Positions 40,148 through 48,253 of a stretch of 64,000 nucleotides of DNA are shown here, piece by piece. The stretch lies in the NCBI GenBank assembly GCA_048500275.1, contig JASNYI010000003.1, positions 1,302,001 through 1,366,000 on the forward strand, given 5' to 3'. The stretch is from UBA5066 sp048500275 (GTDB lineage: Bacteria > Acidobacteriota > Thermoanaerobaculia > UBA5066). Numbering within the stretch: position 1 is the stretch's first letter; every line of letters begins with the position of its first letter. The position numbers were made by a program, and so were the translations under genes. The notes beneath the pieces were generated by a model. It did no database searches, had not been told where the DNA came from, and worked only from the letters and a program-made list of their open reading frames with translations.

Positions 40148-43036
40148 CTACGCCCGCTCCACCGACACGCGGCTCCGGCCTCCCCCCTCGGGCGTCACGG
40201 CCACGCGAACGCCGATCCGCTCGGAGAGCCCGGGGACGTGCGAGATGACGCCGACCCGCCGGCCTCCGGCCTGGAGCGCCTCGAGGACGGCGAGCGCCGT
40301 GTCGAGGGTCTGGGGGTCCAGCGCGCCGAAGCCCTCGTCGACGAAGAGCGACTCCACCCGGGTCCTTCGCGTGGCGAGCGAGGAGAGCCCGAGCGCGAGC
40401 GCGAGCGAGACGAGGAACGTCTCGCCCCCCGACAGGCTGTGGACGCTCCTCGCCTCGTCTCCCATGTCCTGGTCGACGACCATCAGGTCCATGTCGGCCT
40501 TCGGGACCCGCTCGAGCCGGTAGCGCCTCGCCAGCTCGGCCAGGTGCGCGTTCGCGTGGGCGACGAGGGCGTCGAGCGTCAGCCCCTGCGCGAACTTCCG
40601 GAACGACGCCCCCTCGCTGTGGCCGATAACCGCGCCCAGCTCTCCCCACACCTTCGCCTCGCGCCGGGCCGCCTCGAGCTTTTCGCCGTGCTCAGCCTTC
40701 CGCCGGCGCGCCTCGTCGTCCTGCCTGAGGCGCACCTGCGCCTCGGTGACCCTGGCCTGCGCCGCCGCCTCGTCGCTCTTCGCCCCCGTCCGCGCCGCTT
40801 CGAGAGCCGCTTCGTCCGCGAGGCCGGCCGCGGCGAGCGAGCGGGCGAGCGCCTCCGCGGCCTCCCGCTCGGCCTCGACGGCCTCGGCCCGCCTCTTCCC
40901 GGCTTCGCCCGCTCTCTCCTCGGCCCGGGCCACGGCGAGCTGCGCCTCGTCCCACGCCTTTCGCGCGGCCTCGGCGGCTCCCGCCGCTTCCGCGTCGAGA
41001 CGCTTCTCTTCTCTCTCGACCTCGGCCACGGCGCGGCCGCCGAGAACCGCCGCCCGCTGCGCGGCGAGCTTCCCGTGCGCGGCCGCGGTCTGCGCCGCCT
41101 GCTCCGCGGCCCGCGCGGCCTCGCTCCGGGCGGCACTCGCCCTCGCGGCCGCCTCGGCCGCCGCCGCGTCGAGGCCCGCCTGGACCCCGCGCCCCTCCGC
41201 GAGACGCGCCTCCTCCGCCCGGTACGCGTCCGCCTCGGCGGCGAGGGCCGCGGCGACGGCCCGCGGGGCCGTCGCGGCGCGCTCCCGCAGCTCGTCGCGG
41301 CCGCGCAGCACCTCGTCGAGACGCTCCCGCTCGGCGGCCTCGGCCCGAGCCACGGCGTCGAGGTGGCGCCCCGCCTCGCCGGCGAGCGAGGCGGCCGACG
41401 CCGCCGCGGCCTCGTGCGTCCGTCGCTCCCCCTCGAGGCGGTCCTTCTCCGCTCCGAGTGCGGCCAGCTCCTCGCGCAGCGCCTTCTCGCGCTCCAGCTC
41501 TTCGAGCCTCTCCCCGCGGCCCTCGCGCCCCGCGCCCCGCGCCGGCGCGCCGCCCGCCCACGGGTGCTCCGTCGCGCCGCAGAGCGGGCACGGCTCCCCC
41601 TCGACGAGCGCCGCCCGGCGCGTCTCCAGCGCGAACGCCTCGAGGCAGGCCGCGGCGACCTTCTCGTGCTCCGCCCTGCGCTCGTCGAGGAGCGACGCGA
41701 CCCGGCCGATGCTCGCCGTGGCCGTCTCCGCCCCTGTCCGAGCCTTCGCTTCGTCCCCTTTCGCTCTCGCGAGCGTCCCGGTCCATTCCGCCCTCTCGCC
41801 GGCGAGGCGCTCGAGCTCCTCGAGGCTGCGCGTCCAGAGGTCCCGTCTCTCGACGAGCGGCTTCGCTCCTCCCAGCTCCGCGAGGCGCCGCTCCGACGCC
41901 TCGACCGCCGCACGGTTCCCTTCGGCGCGCGCCTTCGCGCCGTCTGCGGCCTTCGTCTCCCGGGCGGCGCGCTCCGTCGCTCCGCTCTCCGTCGCTCGCG
42001 CGGCCTCCACGCCGCTCCAGGCCGCCGCGAGCGCACCGTCCAGCTCCCGCGCCTTTGCCACGTCGGGCGCCAGGGCCGTGCCCGCGGCCTTTCTCGCCGA
42101 GAGGGCTTCTCCCTTCGCGGCCTTCTCGCCCTCGGCGACGCTCCGCCGCGCCCGCGCTTCCGCCTCGGCCCGCCGCCCGTCGGCCTCGTTCTTCGCCCAC
42201 AGCGCCGCGCTCCGCGCCAGCTCGCCCTTCGCCGTCGCGGCTCTCGCGAGCGCCTCGAGCCCCGCGGCGCGCTCGCGCGCGATCGCGGCCGCCGCGCCGG
42301 CCTTCCCGAGCTCCCCTTCCGCGGCCTCCCGCTCTTCCCCGGACAGGACGGTCACCCCCGCGAGGGCAGCCTCCGCGACTTTCACCGCCTCTGCGGTCGC
42401 GCGCCTCCTCTCGTGGGCGGCGATCGAGACGCGGCTGTAGATCTCCGTCCCGGTCATCCGCTCGAGAAGCGCGGCCCTCTCGTTCGCGTCGGCCTTCAGG
42501 AACCTCGCGAACTCTCCCTGGGCGAGGAGCACCGACTGCCGGAACTGCTCGAAGCTGAGGCCGACCTTCCCCTCGATCTCCCTCAGCGTCTCGGTCTTCT
42601 TTCCCTGGAACGGCTCGCTCGTGGCGAGGTCGACGAGCGCGACCGCCTGCTCCTGCAGGCGCCCCTTCGTCTTTCCCCGCGCCCGGCGCACGCTCCAGGT
42701 CGCGCGCCACTCCCGGCCGTCGCGCCCCACGAACTCCACCTCGGCCCTCGCCTCTGCCGCGCCCCGCCTGAGGAGCGACCTCACGTCGGACGAGCGGACC
42801 TTCTCCTCGTCCCCCTCTCCCTCAGGGCCGATGAGGACGCCGCCCCGGTCGTCGAGGCGCGGCGTGCGGTCGTAGAGCGCGAGGCAGAGGGCGTCGAGGA
42901 GCGTGCTCTTGCCCGCCCCCGTCGGCCCGGTGATCGCGAAGAGCCCCCCTTCCGCCAGCGCCCCCGCGCGGAAGTCGAGGTCGAAGTCCCCCGCGAGGCT
43001 CGCGAGGTTCCGGCCGCGGATCGCGAGGATCCTCAC
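40148..43036 (-). CDS. sbcC: Exonuclease subunit SbcC (SMC-like ATPase)
   Basis: 962 residues. Walker A is GPTGAGKSTLLDALCLALYD near residue 40. Long Ala/Glu/Arg-rich coiled coils flank a zinc hook (CPLC, about residue 480), and the C-terminal ATPase half has the LSGGETFLVSLALALGL signature and SLFVDEGFGALD. SbcC is the structural subunit of the SbcCD nuclease, the bacterial Mre11-Rad50, which opens hairpins and processes palindromic DNA. The GTG start overlaps the sbcD stop (GTGA). This window contains several long perfect palindromes that SbcCD would be expected to attack. Confidence 0.95.
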   Translation of the reverse strand: MRILAIRGRNLASLAGDFDLDFRAGALAEGGLFAITGPTGAGKSTLLDALCLALYDRTPRLDDRGGVLIGPEGEGDEEKVRSSDVRSLLRRGAAEARAEVEFVGRDGREWRATWSVRRARGKTKGRLQEQAVALVDLATSEPFQGKKTETLREIEGKVGLSFEQFRQSVLLAQGEFARFLKADANERAALLERMTGTEIYSRVSIAAHERRRATAEAVKVAEAALAGVTVLSGEEREAAEGELGKAGAAAAIARERAAGLEALARAATAKGELARSAALWAKNEADGRRAEAEARARRSVAEGEKAAKGEALSARKAAGTALAPDVAKARELDGALAAAWSGVEAARATESGATERAARETKAADGAKARAEGNRAAVEASERRLAELGGAKPLVERRDLWTRSLEELERLAGERAEWTGTLARAKGDEAKARTGAETATASIGRVASLLDERRAEHEKVAAACLEAFALETRRAALVEGEPCPLCGATEHPWAGGAPARGAGREGRGERLEELEREKALREELAALGAEKDRLEGERRTHEAAAASAASLAGEAGRHLDAVARAEAAERERLDEVLRGRDELRERAATAPRAVAAALAAEADAYRAEEARLAEGRGVQAGLDAAAAEAAARASAARSEAARAAEQAAQTAAAHGKLAAQRAAVLGGRAVAEVEREEKRLDAEAAGAAEAARKAWDEAQLAVARAEERAGEAGKRRAEAVEAEREAAEALARSLAAAGLADEAALEAARTGAKSDEAAAQARVTEAQVRLRQDDEARRRKAEHGEKLEAARREAKVWGELGAVIGHSEGASFRKFAQGLTLDALVAHANAHLAELARRYRLERVPKADMDLMVVDQDMGDEARSVHSLSGGETFLVSLALALGLSSLATRRTRVESLFVDEGFGALDPQTLDTALAVLEALQAGGRRVGVISHVPGLSERIGVRVAVTPEGGGRSRVSVERA

Positions 43037-44298
43037 TGGCCCTCCTCCTCCCTTTCGGCCGCCTCGACCAGCTCGCCGAACGCGGCGAGGTGCTCGGCCC
43101 CCGGCTCGCCGCCGTGCTCCCTCTCCCACTTCCTGCGGAAGACATCCTCCGGCCCGAGGTGCGTCAGGTCGGCGTGCGCGCCGCCGGAGAGCGCCGCGCC
43201 CGTTCCCGCGCCGGTCGCCGTGATCTTCACGAGCCGCGCGTCTCTCCCTTCGAGCGCCTCCTCCACCGTGGGTCGCAGCGACGGCTCGGGCTTCTCGAGA
43301 AGGACGCGCACCTCGAGGTAGGGCCTCAGGTCGGGCCCCTCGCCCGCGTCCTTCGCCCCCGGCAGCCCGCGCAGCAGCCCGAGCACCTCCTCGAGCGGGC
43401 CCGGCCCCGCTTCCGGCAGCCGGAGGATCTCGATCCGCCTCGGCACCCGGACCGCCTTCACGCCCGCGAGACGGCCGTCCTCGAGGTCGACGACGAGCAC
43501 CTGGTGCGGGTAGTGCTCCTCGTCGAGCGCGAGCGGGATCACCGAACCCGGGTACCTCACGCCCTCCCGCCCCGCCACCTTCTGCGGCCGGTGCAGGTGC
43601 CCGAGGGCGGCGTAGGTCACGTCGTCGGGGAAGACGTCGTGGGGAATGGCGTTCAGGTTCCCGCCCAGGATCCTCCGCTCCGACCCTTCGCTCGTCGTCG
43701 CGCCGCTCATGAAGAGGTGGCCCGTCGCCACCAGCGCCTCCCCTGCGCCCCTCCTTTCGCGAGCGCAGGCGAGCACCTCGTCGTACACGGCGCGAACCCC
43801 TTCGACGAGGCGGTCGCCCCCCTCTTCCCCGAAGCCCCCCGCGTCGACGACCCGCAGGTAGGGGACAGCCGCGACCCACGCCGCGACCTGTCCGTCGCGT
43901 CCCCGGAGGGGCACGACGAGGGACTCCGCGTCCACGCGCCCGCCCTGCTTCGGAAGGAGCCCCACCACCTTCACCCCGAGCGCTTCGACGACGGGCGCCG
44001 GGGCCTCGAGTCGGGCGGGCGAGTCGTGGTTCCCCGCGACGACGATCGTCTGGAGCCCCGGCACGCGCCCCTTCGCCTTCGCCAGGAACCCGTACCACGC
44101 CGCCTGGGCGGCGGCCGAGGGGTTCGCGGTGTCGAAGACGTCGCCGCAGACGAGGAGCGCGTCGGCCTCCTCCTCCTCGACCCGGTCCACGAGCCACTCG
44201 AGAAAGGCGCGGTGCTCCTCCTCCCGCGGGAGGTCGACGAGGGTCTGCCCCAGGTGCCAGTCGGACGTGTGGACGAGGCGGATGCGGCGAGCGCTCAC
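43033..44298 (-). CDS. sbcD: Exonuclease subunit SbcD (Mre11-like nuclease)
   Basis: 421 residues. Metallophosphoesterase motifs are in order: HTSDWHLGQ (D and H metal ligands), LLVCGDVFDTANPS, VVAGNHDSPARL, and the GATTSEGSERR and YAALGHLHRPQ stretches, followed by a C-terminal capping domain. It is the Mn-dependent nuclease subunit that pairs with SbcC, encoded 4 bp overlapping downstream. The GTG start at 44298 fits the family start (RRIRLVHTSDWHLG). It diverges from the Hsp70-like gene across 120 bp. Confidence 0.95.
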   Translation of the reverse strand: MSARRIRLVHTSDWHLGQTLVDLPREEEHRAFLEWLVDRVEEEEADALLVCGDVFDTANPSAAAQAAWYGFLAKAKGRVPGLQTIVVAGNHDSPARLEAPAPVVEALGVKVVGLLPKQGGRVDAESLVVPLRGRDGQVAAWVAAVPYLRVVDAGGFGEEGGDRLVEGVRAVYDEVLACARERRGAGEALVATGHLFMSGATTSEGSERRILGGNLNAIPHDVFPDDVTYAALGHLHRPQKVAGREGVRYPGSVIPLALDEEHYPHQVLVVDLEDGRLAGVKAVRVPRRIEILRLPEAGPGPLEEVLGLLRGLPGAKDAGEGPDLRPYLEVRVLLEKPEPSLRPTVEEALEGRDARLVKITATGAGTGAALSGGAHADLTHLGPEDVFRRKWEREHGGEPGAEHLAAFGELVEAAEREEEGQ

Positions 44299-44418
44299 GC
44301 CCGGGATTGTCGCGGATGGGGTCGGACAGATGACGCCCGACCGCGGACACCAAGTGTCCCCCTCGCGGCCGCATCCTCCGGGTGGAGGAACAGCCGATGA
44401 GGAAGGGGCCCCCGCGCC

Positions 44419-46851
44419 ATGCCTGACTCCCCCGCCGATCTCTCCCTCCTCCTTCCCGCCGCCGGCGGCAGGCTGGCCCGCCGGCTCCGGGTCCTCGGCA
44501 TCGACCTCGGGACGACCAACTCCACCGTCGCCGCGGCCGTCGTCGGGGCGCCGGGCGGCGGGCCGTCGCTCGAGACGGTCGAGGTGACGCAGGAGACGCC
44601 CGAGGGCGAGTACGTCCACGTCCTCGTGCCGTCGGTCGTCGCGCTGCACGGCGGGAAGACCTGGGTCGGCGAGGGGGCCAAACGCCTCCGCGCGCGCGCC
44701 TCCGGGCTGGGGCTCGAGCAGAACCGCGACCTCTTCTGGGACTGCAAGAACGACATCGGCGTGAGGCGCACCTACCACCGCGCCCCCGAGGGGCTGCGCA
44801 ACGCCTCCGAGGTCGGCGCGAACGTCCTTCGCTTCCTCGCCTCCGCCGCCGCGAAGGCGGTCGCCACCGGCGGCATCGCCCCCGTCCCCGACCGGGTCGT
44901 CGTCACCGTCCCGGCCTCCTTCCAGGCGGCGCAGCGGGCCGACACCCTCGCCGCCGCGCGCGGCGCCGGGCTGCCGGTGGGGGACGGCGACCTCCTCGAC
45001 GAGCCGCTCGCCGCCTTTCTCGACCACGCGGCCCGCAACGGCCTCTCCTCCCTCGGCGAGCCGGGAGAGACGAAACACCTCCTCGTCTTCGACTTCGGCG
45101 GCGGCACCTGCGACACCGCCGTCTTCCGCGTCACCGTCCCGCGCCCCGGCGAGCCGCTGTGCGCCGCGAGCCTCGCCGTCTCGCGCTATCACCGGCTCGG
45201 CGGGGGCGACGTGGACGCCGCCCTCGTTCACCAGGTCCTCGTCCCGCGCCTCCTCTACGAGAACGGCCTCGGCCCCTTCGACCTCGACTTCGAGGAGAAG
45301 TCGAAGACGGTCGTCCCGGCCCTCCTGGGCCTCGCCGAGTCGCTGAAGATCGGGCTCTGCAACGAGATCCGCCGGCTCCGCGGCCTCGGCCGGTGGGAGG
45401 ACGCCGACCGGAATCTCGTCGCGAAGAGCCAGCCGGGAACCCACGCCTGCCGCCTCTCCGACGGCCGCCGGCTCACGCTCTCGTCTCCCACGCTCACCGC
45501 CCGCGAGCTCGAGTGGGTCCTGCAGCCCTTCCTCGACGAGGAACTGCTCTACCCGAAAGGGGACGAGTACCGGACGACCTGCTCGATCTTCGCCCCCATC
45601 GAGGACGCCCTCGAGAGGGCGGGCCTCTCCGCGGACGACGTCGACGCCTGCCTCCTCGTCGGCGGCAGCAGTCTCGTGCCGCAGGTGGCCGACGCCGTCG
45701 CGCGCCGCTTCCCCCGCGCCCGCGTCCTCCACGAGACGACGCCTGACACCGCCCAGGCCGCCGTCGCGCGCGGCGCCGCGCTCCACGCCGTCTCCCTCGC
45801 CCTCGCCGGCCGGGGCGTCGTCCAGCCGGTCACGGGGAGCACGATCTCCATCCGCACCACCTCGGGGCTCGTCGAGCTCGTCGCGCGCGGCACCCCCCTC
45901 CCCTTCCCGCCGCGGGGCGACTGGGCGAGCTGCACCGACCTCTCCGTCCCCGAGACGCTGGCCGACGAGCCGCTCCCGCTCCGTGTCGAGCTGCGCGACG
46001 GCGCCGACCACGCCCTCATGGACGCCCTCTGCCTCTTCCCGCCCCCGGTGCGCCGCGGCGAGCCGCTGAGGCTGCGCTACCGCGTGGACGAGAACCAGGT
46101 CCTCCACCTGCGCGTCGCCGTCGCCGGGCGCCCCGGGCACGGAGAGCACGAGCTGACTCGCGAGAACCCCCTCTCGAATGTCGTCAACCCCCAGCCCAAG
46201 CGCGAGCGCCTCCTCGAGATCGAGGAGGGCCTCCGGACGGGGACCGTCACCGGGAAGAAGGCCATCGAGGCCACCGAGGAGGCCGCGCGTCTCTACGCCG
46301 ACCTCGGGCAGCGCGAGAAGGCGCTGTCGGTCTTTCGCCGCCTCCTCCGCGCGCGCGGAAGGCCCGACGCCGCGATCCTCGTGAGGATGGGCCTCCTCGC
46401 CGGAGAGTTGGGTGACTTCGAGAAGGAGGCGATGTACTTCCGCGAGTGCGCCTCGGCCGACCTCTCCTGGGGCGGCGCGCTCTTCAACCTCGCCCTCTCC
46501 GAACGGCGGAGAGGGCTCTGGGCCGAGGCCTTCTCCTCCGTGAACCTCGCGATCGGGCGCGAGGCCGAGCCGGCCTACCTCGTCCTCAGGGCCCTCGTGA
46601 ACGAGGCCCTCGGCGACGCCGCCGCCCGCGAGGCCGACCTCGCGAGGGCGCTCGGCTCGTTCGGCCCCGTCTCCGCGCAGGACGACTTCTCGCTCGGGTG
46701 GCTCGTCACGGCCTGCCGGATGTCCGGCGACGCCGCCCGGCTCCACGCCGCCGAGGCCGAGCTGCGCGACCGCCACCGCGCCAGGCCCGGCCAGGGCTCC
46801 TCCGAAGGCCTCCTCCCCGACCTCGCGCCGGCCCTCGCGATGGCGAACTGA
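44419..46851 (+). CDS. Hsp70-like ATPase with C-terminal TPR-like region
   Basis: 810 residues. The actin-like ATPase half has the DnaK phosphate loops (LGIDLGTTNSTVAAAVV at about 26-42, VFDFGGGTCDTAVFRV at about 216) and the adenosine motif LLVGGSSLVPQVADAV. A substrate-binding-like beta region (about 480-590) is shorter than in DnaK. After about residue 600 come helical repeats resembling TPRs (LYADLGQREKALSVFRRLLRARG, LFNLALSERRRGLWAEAFSSVNLAI). It lacks the DnaK C-terminal lid and EEVD-type tail. The helicase gene starts 1 bp after its stop, so the two surely work together. The substrate is unknown; DnaK itself must be elsewhere. Confidence 0.85.
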   Translation: MPDSPADLSLLLPAAGGRLARRLRVLGIDLGTTNSTVAAAVVGAPGGGPSLETVEVTQETPEGEYVHVLVPSVVALHGGKTWVGEGAKRLRARASGLGLEQNRDLFWDCKNDIGVRRTYHRAPEGLRNASEVGANVLRFLASAAAKAVATGGIAPVPDRVVVTVPASFQAAQRADTLAAARGAGLPVGDGDLLDEPLAAFLDHAARNGLSSLGEPGETKHLLVFDFGGGTCDTAVFRVTVPRPGEPLCAASLAVSRYHRLGGGDVDAALVHQVLVPRLLYENGLGPFDLDFEEKSKTVVPALLGLAESLKIGLCNEIRRLRGLGRWEDADRNLVAKSQPGTHACRLSDGRRLTLSSPTLTARELEWVLQPFLDEELLYPKGDEYRTTCSIFAPIEDALERAGLSADDVDACLLVGGSSLVPQVADAVARRFPRARVLHETTPDTAQAAVARGAALHAVSLALAGRGVVQPVTGSTISIRTTSGLVELVARGTPLPFPPRGDWASCTDLSVPETLADEPLPLRVELRDGADHALMDALCLFPPPVRRGEPLRLRYRVDENQVLHLRVAVAGRPGHGEHELTRENPLSNVVNPQPKRERLLEIEEGLRTGTVTGKKAIEATEEAARLYADLGQREKALSVFRRLLRARGRPDAAILVRMGLLAGELGDFEKEAMYFRECASADLSWGGALFNLALSERRRGLWAEAFSSVNLAIGREAEPAYLVLRALVNEALGDAAAREADLARALGSFGPVSAQDDFSLGWLVTACRMSGDAARLHAAEAELRDRHRARPGQGSSEGLLPDLAPALAMAN

Positions 46852-46852
46852 G

Positions 46853-48133
46853 ATGCCCGGCTGGCTCGTCCCCCGCCCCGACCTCACGAACGAGCAGGTC
46901 CGCGCGGTGGAGATGCCGGCCGGCCGCCACCGCGTCCTCTCCGGCGGCCCCGGATCGGGCAAGACGCTCGTCCTCCTCCACCGCGTCCGGCACCTCGCCG
47001 ACTCGCTCCGCGTCGCCGACGGCCGCTTCCTCGTCCTCGTCTACACGAACGCCCTCACCGCCTTCCTGCGCGCCGCGCTCGCCGACCTCGGCATCCCGGA
47101 GACGGCCGTGCGAACGTACGACGACTGGTGCGCCGGGCACTACGAGCGATTCGTCTCGCCCCGCCGCCCCTTCCGTTCCTCCCGCGAGACGCCCGACTTC
47201 GCCGCCATCCGCCGCGCCGTCCTCTCCGAGGTCCGCGCCCACGAGGCCCGCGCGCCCCTCTACGACTTCGTCCTCGTCGACGAGGGGCAGGACCTCGACG
47301 CCGGCGCCTTCGAGGTCCTCTCCCGCGTCGCGCGCCACGTCACCGTCGCCCTCGACCCGCGCCAGAAGATCTACGACGGCGGCGCGCGGGAGGCCGAGAT
47401 CCTCGCGGCCCTCGGCCTCTCCTCCCGCTCCGTCCACCTCCTCGAGACGTGGCGCTGCTCTCCCTTCGTCTCGCGGCTCGGCGCGCGCTTCCTCCCCGCC
47501 GACGCGGACCGCGACGCGTTCCTCGCGCAGGTGCGCACGGTCGGCGAGCGCGAGAAGCCGCTTCTCTACGTCTCCCGCGACGCCGACGACGAGGCCGCCC
47601 GCCTCGCCGAGGTCGCGCGCGCGAGGCTCCTCCGCAGCGAACGGCTCGCCGTCCTCCTCCCGAACCGCCGCCTCGTCGCCCGCTTCGCCGAGGGCCTCTC
47701 CTCGCTCGGCATCCCCGTCGAGGTCCCGCACCGCCACGGCGAGGAAGACGGCCCGTTCCCCCCGCTCGACTTCGCCTCCGACCTCGTCAAAGTCATGCCC
47801 TTCCACAGCGCCAAGGGGCTCACCTTCGACTCGGTCCTCCTTCCCCGGCTCGCCCCCTCCGACTTCTTCGCGCGCGGCGGCGACGCCCTCCGCCGGCTCC
47901 TCTTCGTCGGCGTCACGCGGGCCACCTCCTGGGTCTACCTCGGCGTCCGCGACGGCCACGAGCCCCCGCTCCTCGCCGAGGCCGGCCTCCTCTCCGGCGC
48001 CCCCGAGGTCGTCGTCCAGACCTGGGAGACCCGCCCGCCCGCCGCCTCCCCCGTCCCCGCCGCCTCCGGCGCCACGTTCCCCGGCGCCAGAACGACCGAC
48101 GCCGCCCCGCCCGACCTCACCGCCTGGCTCTGA
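46853..48133 (+). CDS. Compact superfamily I helicase-like ATPase
   Basis: 426 residues. UvrD/REP-type motifs are present: LTNEQVRAVEM (Q-motif-like), SGGPGSGKTLVLLHR (Walker A), LVDEGQDLDAGAFEVL (motif II, D143-EGQD), VALDPRQKIYDGG (motif III region), HSAKGLTFDSVLLPRL (motif V) and LRRLLFVGVTRATSWVYL (motif VI). It is far smaller than UvrD and lacks the large 1B and 2B insertions, so processive unwinding is doubtful. It is tightly coupled to the Hsp70-like gene. The Ala/Pro-rich C-terminus ends just before REP copy 3. Confidence 0.85.
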   Translation: MPGWLVPRPDLTNEQVRAVEMPAGRHRVLSGGPGSGKTLVLLHRVRHLADSLRVADGRFLVLVYTNALTAFLRAALADLGIPETAVRTYDDWCAGHYERFVSPRRPFRSSRETPDFAAIRRAVLSEVRAHEARAPLYDFVLVDEGQDLDAGAFEVLSRVARHVTVALDPRQKIYDGGAREAEILAALGLSSRSVHLLETWRCSPFVSRLGARFLPADADRDAFLAQVRTVGEREKPLLYVSRDADDEAARLAEVARARLLRSERLAVLLPNRRLVARFAEGLSSLGIPVEVPHRHGEEDGPFPPLDFASDLVKVMPFHSAKGLTFDSVLLPRLAPSDFFARGGDALRRLLFVGVTRATSWVYLGVRDGHEPPLLAEAGLLSGAPEVVVQTWETRPPAASPVPAASGATFPGARTTDAAPPDLTAWL

Positions 48134-48147
48134 CACCCCCGGATCCC

Positions 48148-48204
48148 GTGCCAGGCATGAAGTCGTGTATTGTTTTCAACAATACACGACTTCATGCCTG
48201 GCAC
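48148..48204. repeat. REP-like palindrome, copy 3
   Basis: Perfect 27 bp arms with a 3-base centre (TTC). The left arm begins GTGCCAGGCATGAAGTCGTG and continues to TATTGTT. It lies 14 bp after the helicase stop, between convergent genes. To its right the unit GGCA-CCGTTCCGG is repeated with a 15-base period (48201-48228). Confidence 0.9.
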
Positions 48205-48253
48205 CCGTTCCGGCGGCAACCGTTCCGGGCACTTCCGAGGCCCGGCCGCTCCG

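Noticed and set aside
35016..48204. The three palindromes as ends of one composite transposon
   Set aside because: The DNA between them is ordinary chromosomal genes with no transposase, and each element is a self-contained palindrome rather than a terminal inverted repeat.
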